Assembly (NCBI GenBank): GCA_012064385.1
Contig: QRDG01000529.1
Span: 677,524 to 741,523, forward strand
DNA: 64,000 nucleotides
Reading direction: 5' to 3'
DNA from: Puccinellia tenuiflora
Taxonomy: Eukaryota; Streptophyta; Magnoliopsida; Poales; Poaceae
Shown here: positions 9,185 to 19,463 of the stretch, piece after piece
How the letters are laid out: each line of letters opens with the position of its first letter
How positions within the stretch are numbered: the first letter of the stretch is position 1
Program-made: the position numbers and the translations under genes
Notes under the pieces: generated by a model
Database searches by the model: none
The model's input: the letters and a program-made list of their open reading frames with translations, nothing else
Told to the model about the DNA's origin: nothing

Positions 9185-10783
9185 TTTTTTGAGGTTTAAG
9201 GCGGTCGTATCCGCCATCCGATTAGATAGAATAGATGTTTATGTACAGAGTTTAAAGCTAGGGAAAAATCCCTTTACATGCAAAAACAAAAAAAACACGT
9301 CTCCAGGATCCTGCGTGTGGGCGTAAGCCCGCAATGCCATCTCCTCCCGCACCAAAGCCGCCACCTCCGAAGTCAAGATCGCCACAGAGCGGAAATTCCT
9401 TCGGCTCCTCCCCTTCCATATCCTAGCCTCGGGTGGAAAACCTGCCAGAGCTCGCCATGCCAACAACCTACCACGATCAGCAACGCACGAGTGCCCAGGC
9501 ATCAGAAACTTCAGCATCTAGGCCATCCCCGGCGGCACCTGCCGCTCAATCCCGGTCCCTGGCGTCTTCTTCTTGGGCTTCTTCACGGAGAGGATGAGGT
9601 CGTCGATGGCCGCCGCTGCCTGGTCCGTCAGGGGTCCATCCCACAGAGCCAAGTAGTCCTGCCGCCGGCGCTCCGAGGGGCTGGCCTCCTCAGGCCGCGA
9701 GCCGAGGCGGCGTGCCACAGCCTCCATGGCCAGCTGCTCCATGTTGCACCTTCTGGGTGAAGCTTGGCGAACCTACGACTCCTCCACACAGACGGTGCCC
9801 TCGTATCCATCTCGTGGACCAACACCGTGGCCGGCATGCCCAATACGAAGACCTCGAGCGGCGCCGTGATCCGTGCTAAGAAGCCCGACAAGGGGCACAA
9901 AGATGCGCCCAACTCCAGGTCCTGCTCCCCAGAGCCGGCCTGCGCCGGCATGACGATGCCCGTCTCAAACTGCTGCCCATCCTCCCCAACTTGCATGACA
10001 TTGGGAGATCCCGACGTCATGCCAGCAAGCTCATGGCACAGCCTCCCGCCGAGAAAGGTGAGGCCTTCTCCAGCGGATCACCAACAACAATCTTAACCGT
10101 CTCCTCTAGGCTCTTCTCCTCAGAGCTAGGAGCGCCAAAACCCATCAGCTCCTGCAACGAAGGGACAACAGTCTCCACAGCCAGTGCATGTAGGTTAGGC
10201 ATGGCCTACACCTCCGGAGAGACGCACTCCGAAACAACCAAGGGCGTAGTGGCCAGGGCGAGCAGCGACGCCGGATTGGTTGCATTCCCGGGAGAACAAC
10301 CGAAGAGCTCCAAATCACCATCCTTGCAGCTGAAATCGATCCCAGAAAGAGGCGCCACGGAGAGCCTATCCAGGGCAGCCTCAATCCCATAAAGCGGCGG
10401 AGGCGGCGCCGGAGCCCTCTGCACCACACCCGGCACCATGGAGAGCCTATCCAGAGCAACCTCAATCTGCTCCAGCAGACTCCCAAGTCGCCCCATCAAG
10501 CTCTGCATAGGTTCCATCCTCTCGGGCTGAGACACGGCCATCTTCTTGAGCTGAGACTCAACCAAGTCTCGCATCTCAGCTCGCATCAACATCGCCTGCC
10601 CCTCGAAAAAGGATCTCTGCATCACGTCTTGAGTAGCTGTCGGACTAGCAGATTCATGGCTGGACGGCGGCGGCAGGCCCCCGTGCACGGTAGCAGGCGC
10701 GGCAACAGAAGCCCAGGAGCGGTCCAAAGGACGAAGCGGAGCTGCTGCAAGCGACACGGAGCAAGGGGAAGCTTGGTTGGCCA
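9185..10783 (-). mobile_element. Non-LTR (LINE-like) insertion with ORF1-type remnant only
   Basis: The insert is flanked by the 13-bp direct repeat CCTGCTGTATATT (9,172-9,184 and 10,784-10,796). On the minus strand it ends in a short A-rich tail next to the left copy, as expected for target-primed retroposition. The reading frame starts directly at the right flank, so the 5' end is truncated. Codons resemble the Pro/Ala/Ser-rich, leucine-heptad ORF1 proteins of grass LINEs. A TAG at 10,206-10,208 interrupts one frame and a frameshift follows near 10,020. No endonuclease or reverse transcriptase is present, although a 5'-truncated LINE should keep them. Confidence 0.65.
10017..10783 (-). pseudogene. 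LINE ORF1-like fragment, broken
   Basis: A frame of 192 codons from the truncated 5' end, then TAG, then 61 more codons in the same frame (MPNLHALAVETVV...). It has the character of a nucleic-acid-binding ORF1 N-terminal half: proline-rich, then leucine-rich amphipathic segments such as MQSLMGRLGSLLEQIEVALD. No CCHC knuckle is visible. Further ORF1-like pieces lie in another frame down to about 9,520. The family assignment comes from general resemblance only. Confidence 0.45.
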
Positions 10784-10804
10784 CCTGCTGTATATTCTTG
10801 CAAC

Positions 10805-11282
10805 GGTAGACAAACTGGACTCAGCTTCAGTGACTTCACGTTCACAAGTCATCGAGAGACTTAGCCTTCATCTCTGCCATCCGTTCGAGATTCGACGGAC
10901 AATATTGACTTAAAATTTGAAGTTAAAATAGAAAGTGTTCAGAAGAAATTAAAAAAATTACAGTAGATCTCAAATGCCCCCATTGTGTATTCTGGAAAAA
11001 TTTCAACCTATTTCGATTAATGGTTCGTGAATAAATAACATTTACGATTTTGAGCTGAAAAATCTATTTATTCACAAACTATTGGTTCAAATGAGATGAA
11101 ATTTTTAGAATACACAATGGTGCATTTGTGATTTACTGTAAATTTTTTCTGAACACTTTTTATTTTGACTTTAAATTTTGAGTCAATCTTATACCTACGT
11201 CGAATCTCGAACGGATGGCAGAGATGAAGGCTAAGTCTCGGTGACTTATGAACGTGAAGTCGCTGAGTCCAGACAAGCTACC
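10805..11282. mobile_element. Foldback MITE-like element upstream of RLP gene
   Basis: The left arm (10,805 to about 10,990) and right arm (about 11,090-11,282) are imperfect inverted repeats. The terminus GGTAG...CTGGACTCAGC matches the complement of GCTGAGTCCAGACAAGCTACC, and the internal 'cttagccttcatctctgccatccgttcgag' segment also pairs. The centre is AT-rich. Flanks share only gcaac/gcacaac, so the superfamily is not assigned. Confidence 0.65.
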
Positions 11283-11673
11283 GCACAACAATAAAGTGAC
11301 TATATTAATTACGGTAGCTGGCAACGTGCCTACGGACAAGTGGACCTTGACTCATGAAAGATACCTACAGGTCGTTCTGTAAACTTTGAATTAGTCTAAG
11401 TCAGTGTATAAGAAACAAAACATGCATATGTGGAGCGCAGCAGCCAGTGATGTGCACATCAAGAGGTGCCTTGCCGTATTGCACAGGGAATAACGTTGGC
11501 CACATATTGGTGTTGCACAAGCTTTCATCTAGGACTAATACCAGCGGCATTGAACACAAACTTGTACTAATATCAACGAGCGAAACGTACTGCTGAGATT
11601 TCTATATCTACCCTGTCATCTATATTACCTTGAGCACCAGCTGGAAGTTGTAAAGCAGATAACCAGTAGCAAG
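11283..11673 (+). promoter_or_regulatory. 5' flank of RLP gene
   Basis: There are 391 bp between the foldback element and the ATG. Candidate TATA sequences are weak (ctatatct near 11,602, tctatatt near 11,620). Nothing else is recognised. Confidence 0.3.
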
Positions 11674-12981
11674 ATGAGGTCCAGGCGCCCACCGCTTCAC
11701 TTCATTCTACTACTACTACTCTCCTACTACTGCTCGACACACACCGCTGCCAATGGCGGCATCACAGTCAGTTGCCTCCCTGATGAGGCTGCGTCTCTAC
11801 TAGAGTTGAAACGCTCTTTCCACAACCCAAACCTCTCGTCGTGGCAGGATGGCACAGATTGTTGCCGCTGGGAAGGTGTCAGCTGCGACAGGGTCTCCGG
11901 TCAGGTGATCACTCTGGACCTCAGTGATTGTAACCTGCAGAGCAAAGGTGGTCTTAGTCCAGCACTATTCAACCTCACCTCTCTCACCAACCTCAGCCTC
12001 TCTGGTAACGACTTCAATCATGCCAGCCTTCCCAATTTCGGGTTTGAGCAGCTGACCAACCTCATCAGCCTTGATTTGTCTGATGCGAGGTTGTCTGGTC
12101 AGATACCCATTGGAATTGCACACCTCAAGAATTTGCTTACGCTTGATCTTTCCGATAATAATATGCATCTCCGAGAGCCAAGTTTTCATGCCCTTGTAGC
12201 AAACCTGGGCAATCTTAGACAACTATATCTTGGTAAAGTGGACATCTTAAGTGGCGAAGCAACTTGGTCCGTTGGTTTAGCAGACTCTGTTCCTCTGTTA
12301 CAGGATATTAGTTGTTTCAGTGTGGACTAAGTGGTCCTATTCACCATTCATTCTCCCGACTCCGTTTTCTAGAAACTATTAACCTCAGGGAATGTGGACT
12401 TTCTGGACATGTTCCTAGGTTCTTTGAAGAATTCTCTTTCTTAATAGACCTTAACCTCTGGGGTAATGATTTTGAAGGGCAATTTCCCACAAAGATCTTC
12501 CAGCTAGAAAATCTGAGATATCTTGACGTGTCTTCCAATCCCAGTCTTTCTGTGCAACTGCCAGATTTCCCACCAGGAAACAATTTGGAATCATTAAATC
12601 TACTAGACACAAACTCTTCTGGTGCCATACCAGACTCTATTGTCCATCTGAAGTCGCTGCAATTCTTGGGCCTTAGCAACATAGGATCCCCCAAGCAACC
12701 CACTACTTCCATAGCTAACCTTACCTCCCTAAATACATTGTGGCTCTCGGGGTCAGGAATGGAGAAGCCAACGCTCTCATGGATTGGCAGACTTAAGAAT
12801 CTGACAAATTTGCTGCTGGAAGATTATAATTTATCTGGGCCAGTACCCTGGTGGATCAGAAATTGTACGCGTTTGAAAAGCTTATCACTCACGGGTTGCA
12901 GTTTATCTGGAGCGATACCCCTGTGGATTGGGAACTTTACTGAACTTTCAGATTTGGACCTTTCAAGTAATAGCCTCAGCG
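11674..12981 (+). pseudogene. Receptor-like protein (extracellular LRR), exon 1, frameshifted
   Basis: This is the N-terminal part of an LRR receptor-like protein of the Cf/RLP type, a plasma-membrane protein whose extracellular LRRs sense ligands, often in defence. It has a signal peptide (about residues 1-26, with FILLLLLSYY), then a paired-cysteine LRRNT cap (SCLPDEAASLLELKRSF ... DCCRWEGVSCD), then about 14 LRRs. Codons run in frame to about 12,310, where the frame slips and would stop at 12,330. The LRR pattern (CGLSGPIHHSFS) continues in another frame to the donor. Adding one nucleotide would give 1,309 coding nt, which fits the phase of exon 2 exactly, so a 1-nt deletion or an assembly error is likely. 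The donor is GT at 12,982, after ...SLSG. The start is the first ATG before the signal peptide. Confidence 0.85.
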
Positions 12982-13277
12982 GTAAGACCCTACCATTGTT
13001 ACATGATTACACTTTCGGTTTTTGTAATTCATATTTGCCTAAAATTTCCGTGTATCAGTCTCCTCAAATTGCACAATGTAGACGTAAAACTGCAACTTTG
13101 TCTTTGTATCTCTATAAGTTTGGGGTTCTACGTCTCCAATAATTATTTCTAACTTTGATCTCAGTTAGGGTTTACTAACACTTGTTCTCGAGATTGTCAT
13201 TTCATAATTTTGTCTATTGAAGAAATAATGGGTATGACCATCGATACATTTCCTATGATTATTACATGTTATATGTA

Positions 13278-14253
13278 GCTCTTTTTTAAATAATGCATTT
13301 TTTAATAATTTCTAAAAATACTACACACTTTTAGGAAATTGCAGAAGTAATGTACCCTCAGCTTCGCCAGCCGACCACGGCTTCCTCAAGCCGACCAGCA
13401 CTGGTCAGCTTCGACCAAACCAACCAGCCTTTCCACCTGCTACGTGCTTTTATTTTCATTCTTAAATTGTTGGATTAAAACGAAAGTACCACAACCGTGT
13501 CATAATTTGAGATAAAAAATATATAAAATATATGTGAGTCGACGAGTAGGTTCCATTCCCGTGATCGGTAAGTTTCGACGACTCTAACTTCTTAATTTTG
13601 GATCGAAAGTCACACAATTTTTCGACAAATCTTGTCAAATTCGTCGCACTCATTCGACAGTTTGAATTTTCCTTTCACAAGTAGCTGTATCTCCCGGTTC
13701 TCCAGAACTTTTACATTGTAACTTTTTGTTTCGACGGACGGATACCTATTTTCTTTAGCATCTATAGAAAAACTCACGTACTATAGTGAAAATAAGTATA
13801 TGCCCGTCGAAACGAAAAATTTACAACTTAAAAGGTGTGGTGAAGGGTGAGATACATCTACTCGTGAAAGGAAATTTTAAACGGGCGGCTGAGTGCGACG
13901 GATTTGACAAAATTCGTCGAAAAATTGTGCGAATTTCGATCCAAAATTAAGAAATTAGATTCAATGAAACTTGAATCCGATCACGGGAATGAAACCTACT
14001 CGTCGACACACATATATCTCATATATATATATTTTGTCTCGATTCATGACATGATTAAGGTACTTTCCTTTTAATCCAACAATTTAAAAAGAAAAAGAAA
14101 ACATCTACTAGTGGAAAAGCCTGGTCGGTTAGGCCGAAGCTGACAGATTGCTGGTCGGCTTAGGGAAGCTCAAGGTGTATTATTTATGCAATTTTCTAAA
14201 AAATATTATTATTAAAAATTATTAAAAATGTACTATTTTTTTAAAAAATGCGC
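13278..14253. mobile_element. Mutator-type foldback MITE (976 bp)
   Basis: The two halves are long imperfect inverted repeats around a centre near 13,760. The termini are GCTCTTTTTTAAA and, inverted, GCGCATTTTTTAAA. The element is flanked by a perfect 10-bp direct repeat GTTATATGTA (13,268-13,277 and 14,254-14,263). A 9-10-bp duplication points to the Mutator superfamily. It has no coding capacity; transcripts of the intron could form a hairpin of about 450 bp. Confidence 0.85.
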
Positions 14254-14263
14254 GTTATATGTA

Positions 14264-14574
14264 TATGAGGTTGAGTAGTCGTATTGTGCCATTTAAAAAG
14301 GACATGTATGGTCGAACATTGGTGCCTTTCCGTATGTGCGTATTGAATGTTAGGGTGTGGCTAGCAATCAGTTGCCTGAGACATATGTTATCGATGACGT
14401 AGGCATGTGTGCGTGTGTGGATTGGACGTCCTTTTTTCCCTTGTGTACTGTTTGCTTTTCTCTCTTACGTTGCCTAGCTAGCAGTAAGGCTAGTTAACTT
14501 TTTTTTTTGGTGAATGATGCTAGTTAGCTTTGCTTGCGTGCAAAAAATCACGAGATATACATCCAGATTGTATG
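14264..14574. other. Unassigned intronic sequence
   Basis: About 310 bp with no recognisable element or gene; a T-tract lies near 14,500. Confidence 0.4.
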
Positions 14575-16860
14575 GGTTGAAAATAGTGCAATTCATATAG
14601 AAATCAGTTGGGTTGGACATTTCTTTAGAAAAAGTGCAACTCGTATAAAACACGGCCAGAGTTGCATATTTCTTGAGAAAAGTGCAACTCTATTTGAAAA
14701 TTGAATAAAATTGCACATTTCTTGAGAAATAGTGCAACTCGTATCGAAAACGGTTGGGGTTGCACATTTCTTAAGAAGTGTTTAACTCATATAGATAAAC
14801 CAGTTGAGTTGCACATTTCCGGAGAAAAAGTGCAACTCGTATAAAAGCCGGCCAAAGTTGCATATTTCTTGAGAAAAGTGCAACTCGAGTTGAAAATCAA
14901 ATGAAGTTGCACATTTCTTGATAAAAAGTGCAACTTGTATCGAAACCGATTTGGGTTGCACATTTCTTGAAAAACTGTTTAACTCGGTTGAGTTGCACAT
15001 TTCTTGAGAAAAAGTGCAACTCGTATAAAAACCGGCATGACTTGCATATTTCTTGAGAAAAGTGCAACTCGAGTTTAAAATCAAATGAAGTTGCACATTT
15101 CTTGATAAATAGTGCAACTCACATCGAAACCGGTTTGGGTTGCACATTTCTTGAAAAAAATGTTTAACTCGTATCGTTAACCGCACTAGTAGAAAAAGGG
15201 TCTTTCAGAAGGAACTCCAAAGCCATTAGTCCCGGTTCAGACACAAACCGGGACAAATGGCAGGCATTGGTCCCGGTTCGAGCTGCTAGGTGTCTGAACC
15301 GGGACTAATGGCAGGCATTGGTCCCGGTTCGAGCTGCTAGGGCCCGGAATGCCAATTGTCCCGGTTCGAATGGGGGTATTAGTCCCGGTTCGTGGCTGGA
15401 ACCGGGACTAAAGGGGCGAGCTTTAGTCCCGGTTTGAGACACCAACCGGGACTAAAGATAGACTAATTTTTTTTCCAAATTCAACCAGCTGTTTTGGATT
15501 TTTGAAATTTAAAAAGATTCAAATTTCAGATTTTTAGTTTTTTTAAAAAATTAGAAATATAAAAATTATGTGATATTTGGATTCCTCATATTTTTCTGAT
15601 AATAATGGACATATTATTTGTTGAATTTCGATTTACAGATTAAAAGATATAAATTATGCCATATTAAATTAATTAATGTCAAAAAAATATTAAAACACAT
15701 TTTATTTTTATATTTATTCAATATTATGATTACTTAGTCATTTTTGTGTATTTAAATAATTATTTAGAATTCAAATTATAAAAATGCGTGACCCATATGA
15801 TCTATGGGTTAATATGATTAATAGCATACTATAGACATAAGGTTAAAAGTAAATTATAGGAAGGGGGATGAGAAGGAACCAGGATGTTAAGCTTTCTAGG
15901 GGTAGAGTAGTGTGAGGATGGGTGACCGACCGGGAAGTTTGACCAAAATTGGAATTTGACCAAAGACTAAGTGTGATTAAGAGGCTCCGGTGTGAGAGAT
16001 TAACGAGTCCAACAATTCATAGATTCAAAAAAAATTTGAAAAAAAATTCGAAAAATAAAATCGTTTTTTGAATTAAAGAAATAGAAAAATCTTTTAGTCC
16101 CGGTTCGTGTTGCGAACTGGGACTAAAGTCCTCCTACCAGCAGCGGGCCACGCGGAGACTCTTTACGAACCGGGACTACCTTTAGTCCCGGGTCCCGAAC
16201 CGGGACTAAAGGCCCAAATGAATCGGGACAATAGGCCCCTTTTCTACTAGTGCCGGTTGAGTTGCACATTTCTTGAGAAAAAGTGCAACTCGTATAAAAA
16301 CCGGCATGACTTGCATATTTCATGAGAAAAGTGCAACTCGAGTTGAAAATTGATTGAAGTTGCACATTTCTTGATAAATAGTGCAACTCACATCGAAACC
16401 GGTTTGGGTTGCACATTTCTTGAAAAAATGTTTAACTCGTATCGTTAACCGGTTGAGTTGCACATTTCTTGAGAAGAAGTGCAACTCGTATAAAAACGGC
16501 ATGAGTTGCATATTTTTGAGAAAAGTGCAACTCGAGTTGAAAATCAAATGAAGTTGCACATTTCTTATCAAAACTGGTTGGGGTTGCACATTTCTTTAAA
16601 AATGTTAAACTCATATGGATAACCAGCTGAGTTGCACATTTCTTGAGAAAAAGTGCAACTCGTATCGAAACCACTTAGACTTGCATTTTTTTTTAGAAAA
16701 GTGTAGCTCATATCGAAAACCGGTTAAGAGAGAAACCGGTTGGAGTTGCACATTTCTTTAGAAAAATGCAACTCGGTTTGAAAATTGGTTACTAGTTGCA
16801 CGTTCTTTAAAAAAGTTGTAACTCCCAACGGAATGCCGTTGGCATTGCATATTTCTTGAT
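14575..16860. repeat. Tandem array of hairpin-forming ~46-bp monomers in ~185-bp higher-order units
   Basis: Monomers carry GTTGCAC-A-TTTCT..AGAAA-AA-GTGCAAC, an almost perfect stem with a very short loop, followed by a linker such as tcgtataaaaaccgg. Linker variants recur in order (gtataaaaaccggc, gagttgaaaatcaaatg, gtatcgaaaccggtt, then gtttaactcgta), giving a four-monomer unit of about 183-189 bp. Well over 20 monomers are visible, drifting at both edges. The array is split by the mini-CACTA at 15,184-16,252. Long minus-strand frames rich in Cys-Asn-Ser here are repeat read-through, not genes. Confidence 0.85.
15184..16252. mobile_element. Non-autonomous mini-CACTA (1,069 bp)
   Basis: The ends are CACTAGTAGAAAAAGGG and ...CCCCTTTTCTACTAGTG, flanked by the 3-bp duplication CCG (15,181-15,183 and 16,253-16,255). 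Both subterminal regions carry 'tagtcccggttcg' repeats in both orientations, and the middle is AT-rich without a gene. It belongs to the same subterminal-repeat group as the remnant ending at 8,700. It sits inside the hairpin array. Confidence 0.92.
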
Positions 16861-17895
16861 AAATGCTAAAAAGGTCTATCTCGCACATATTTTTGTCCTC
16901 CGTACAACCCACCGACAAATCAAACAAGAAAAAAGATATGATATATGGCATGCTCTGACACGTAAAAAACATAGGGGGAAAACGTCGTCCATGAAAGCAC
17001 AAAAAGGAAAAACAGAAGAAAAAGAACACAATAATAAGGTCTCAATCTTGTTCGTGCCCTACAAGGCCCATCATTGTTCTGAAAGCACAATTACAGTGTC
17101 TGCTTACTACAAAAACGTTTGGAAATCTAAGTCATAATAGAAGGTCGCTACGTCTAACTAAAACCTAAAATAAACTAGGTGACTAATATCTAGAAATTCC
17201 ATTTAAAACTGAAATATTTAAATTAAAAAAAAGAAATAAGAAAATTTGCACATTTAATATGGTCGGATGCAGTGAAAAAATATATGTAACTCTAGTGCAA
17301 AAAAAGTGCAACCCGAGAAAATAAATAGACAATAGTAGATACAAATAGCACCAATTAAAACGTATTTACTAAAAATATAGTCATACCAAAAGAATATGAG
17401 AAGGCCAATTGAAACTCATGCAAGAAATAACAAAGAAATGGCAGTGAATACTTAGGAAGGCATATAAATAAAACACAAAAAAACACACATGAGATTGCGT
17501 GTGAAATGGAAGAAAAATGCAAAACAGAGAAAATAAAGATAAAAAAATGATGACAATGTGAAATAAAAAACAAAAAGCGTAAAAGACTTTTACGACATCT
17601 TAACAGAAAAAATACTGCCGCAAACAATATAATAGATGAAAAGTAGCGTAGAGTACCATGACGATGCTTCCGGCTCTCTGGTTGTTACTGTGCTGTATTC
17701 TTTTTCTTTCCAATTTTAACAGCAGCTGAACACGAATCTCCAGGACAATCTAATGGTTTACAGCATCGATTGAGACATAACAAAAAATCAAGTGCCATTA
17801 ACCAAACCGTGAATGTTATCTATCACATTTAGGCCTTTTGACCGGCTAGAATTCGTGACAGTGTTTTTTTTTTAAATTCGTGACAGTGTTAGTGC
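16861..17895. other. AT-rich intronic sequence
   Basis: There is no gene or clear element. A 15-bp direct repeat around a T-tract lies at 17,851-17,890. Confidence 0.4.
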
Positions 17896-19150
17896 CCAGA
17901 CGCTACAAGATATTCTATCATAGCATACAAACTCCCCAAAGTACCATTGAAGTTACCTGCATCCATTTTCGGTGTAGACACATCGATCGACATTCCCCGC
18001 CCCTACCGGGTCGCACGTGTGGGAACCCTAGAGCAAGCCTCCCCTCACCCCGAGCTCCCCTGGCCGCCGCCGGCGGTGGTGGCGGTGCTCGGCCGTCGAA
18101 GGCGGCGGGCATGGTCGGCGCGCCCCGACGGTCCTCCCTCGCCCGGGGGAGCGGCGTCATCCGGGCGGCACGAGGCGGTGCTGGAGAGACGGCGCACACC
18201 GGAGCAGGGCTGGAGCTCGCGTATCTGGAGGGTGGCGTCGCCGGAGCTCCTCCTGGAGGCGACAACACGGGACATGGAGGCGGAGGCACTGCTGGAACAT
18301 GGCTGCGCGGCGGAGCTCGGCCAGGAGATGCTGCACCTGCGGCAACCGAGCGAGGCTACGGGTTTCCGCACACTTCTCTTCCGGGTTGCGCCGCTGCGCT
18401 GTAGAGGTGGCGGCGCGAGCTGATGGGCCCGATCTGGGTCGTGAGCCGCAACATAGCCGTCTGTCTAGAGTTGGCCTAAAGGCCGTTGTGGGCGGTTCCG
18501 GCGACCCCTGGTCGGGCATGGAGGGAGGACGGCGAGCTCTGAATCGTCGGAAAGATGGAAGACAGGCTGTGTGCTTCCGCGTTTGCAGGACGACTCGGCT
18601 ACTCTGGCGAGGTGCTGCTGCGGCGGCGGCGGCGGCGGAGTGGACAACTTGTATGGTTGCCTCAATCAGGAGGGCGGGGATGGAGGTGTGTGGCAATACA
18701 GACGAAAGTCCTGCCGTCTTCATTCGGTACGGGCAGCGACGACGCCCGTGGGTGTCGTTTCCCCTCCTTGGAGGCGTCGCTGAGTTGTGTCGGCATCCCC
18801 TCATTCGCTCTCGGATTGGTAGTTGTCTTCGGGCGAAAGCCTAGGTTCGGAGTTGGACCGGCGCGATGGCGGCGTCCTCGACGCCGCACCTCTGTTTGGA
18901 GCATCGCGTTTGAAGACACATCCTCGAGGTTCAATGTTGTGCTACTTCCAGTGCTCGCCGGTGAGTCCAAGACGGTGCCTTTCTCGGAACCGACCGAGTC
19001 CTGCCATGTACTTGCCACCTCCTTTTAGGCATCAAGTGTGGATGGTGCGTCGACAAGGGAAGTTCGGTTGGAGTTAGTGCAGCCTCCGAAGGTGATCGGC
19101 GTCGGATGAGACGCAGTGATGTGGGTAAGTTTAGGGCAGACTCTTTAGCT
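17896..19150. other. GC-rich intronic block, probable repeat fragment
   Basis: There is an abrupt change to high G+C, with overlapping open frames on both strands, none of which shows a domain. A 3' portion (18,830-19,260) reads like a grass dispersed-repeat UTR ending in A/T-rich sequence, possibly a LINE-related fragment. This is an impression only; no terminal signals or target duplication were found. Confidence 0.3.
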
Positions 19151-19463
19151 TTGTAGTTGTGTTGTCAGTGATGCCTGTCTTCTGACTAGCCTGATGTGCA
19201 GTTGCGTTGTTCGCAACAAGTAGTAGCCACCTTGTACACAAAATTTTGACTTCTATAAAAATATGGTATGCCTAGATGTACTATCGGAAAAAGAAGTTAC
19301 CTACTTTAAATTTGAAAATACGGGAGAAATTAAGGGCTACAAATTAATTGATTTGTATGAGGCAAAACATATCTACTTAATGTTTATGTCAGTATGTCTC
19401 CAAACAAAAATATGGAGTGATGCAGATAAACTGTTCTCTGATTAGTGTTCTTTCTGCATACAG

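Larger units (their letters stand above)
12982..19463 (+). other. 6,482-bp intron of the RLP gene
   Basis: The donor is ggtaagac at 12,982 and the acceptor gcatacag ends at 19,463. The phase is 1 (G|GT restores the Gly of LSGKIP), inside an LRR. Contents in order: a Mutator-type foldback MITE, 311 bp unassigned, a hairpin tandem array interrupted by a mini-CACTA, AT-rich sequence, a GC-rich block, then about 300 bp before the acceptor. Most RLPs lack introns in the LRR region, so the size is unusual. Confidence 0.8.

Noticed and set aside
14782..15186. 134-codon minus-strand ORF and similar ones at 16,123-16,674
   Set aside because: Translations of the hairpin tandem repeat; the repeated Cys/Asn peptides simply mirror the monomer.
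14575..16860. CRISPR-like appearance of regularly spaced palindromic repeats
   Set aside because: Eukaryotic intronic DNA; spacers are short and repeated, not unique, and there are no cas genes.
17880..19028. Several 100-215-codon frames on both strands
   Set aside because: Base-composition frames in a GC-rich intronic block with no domain or start context.
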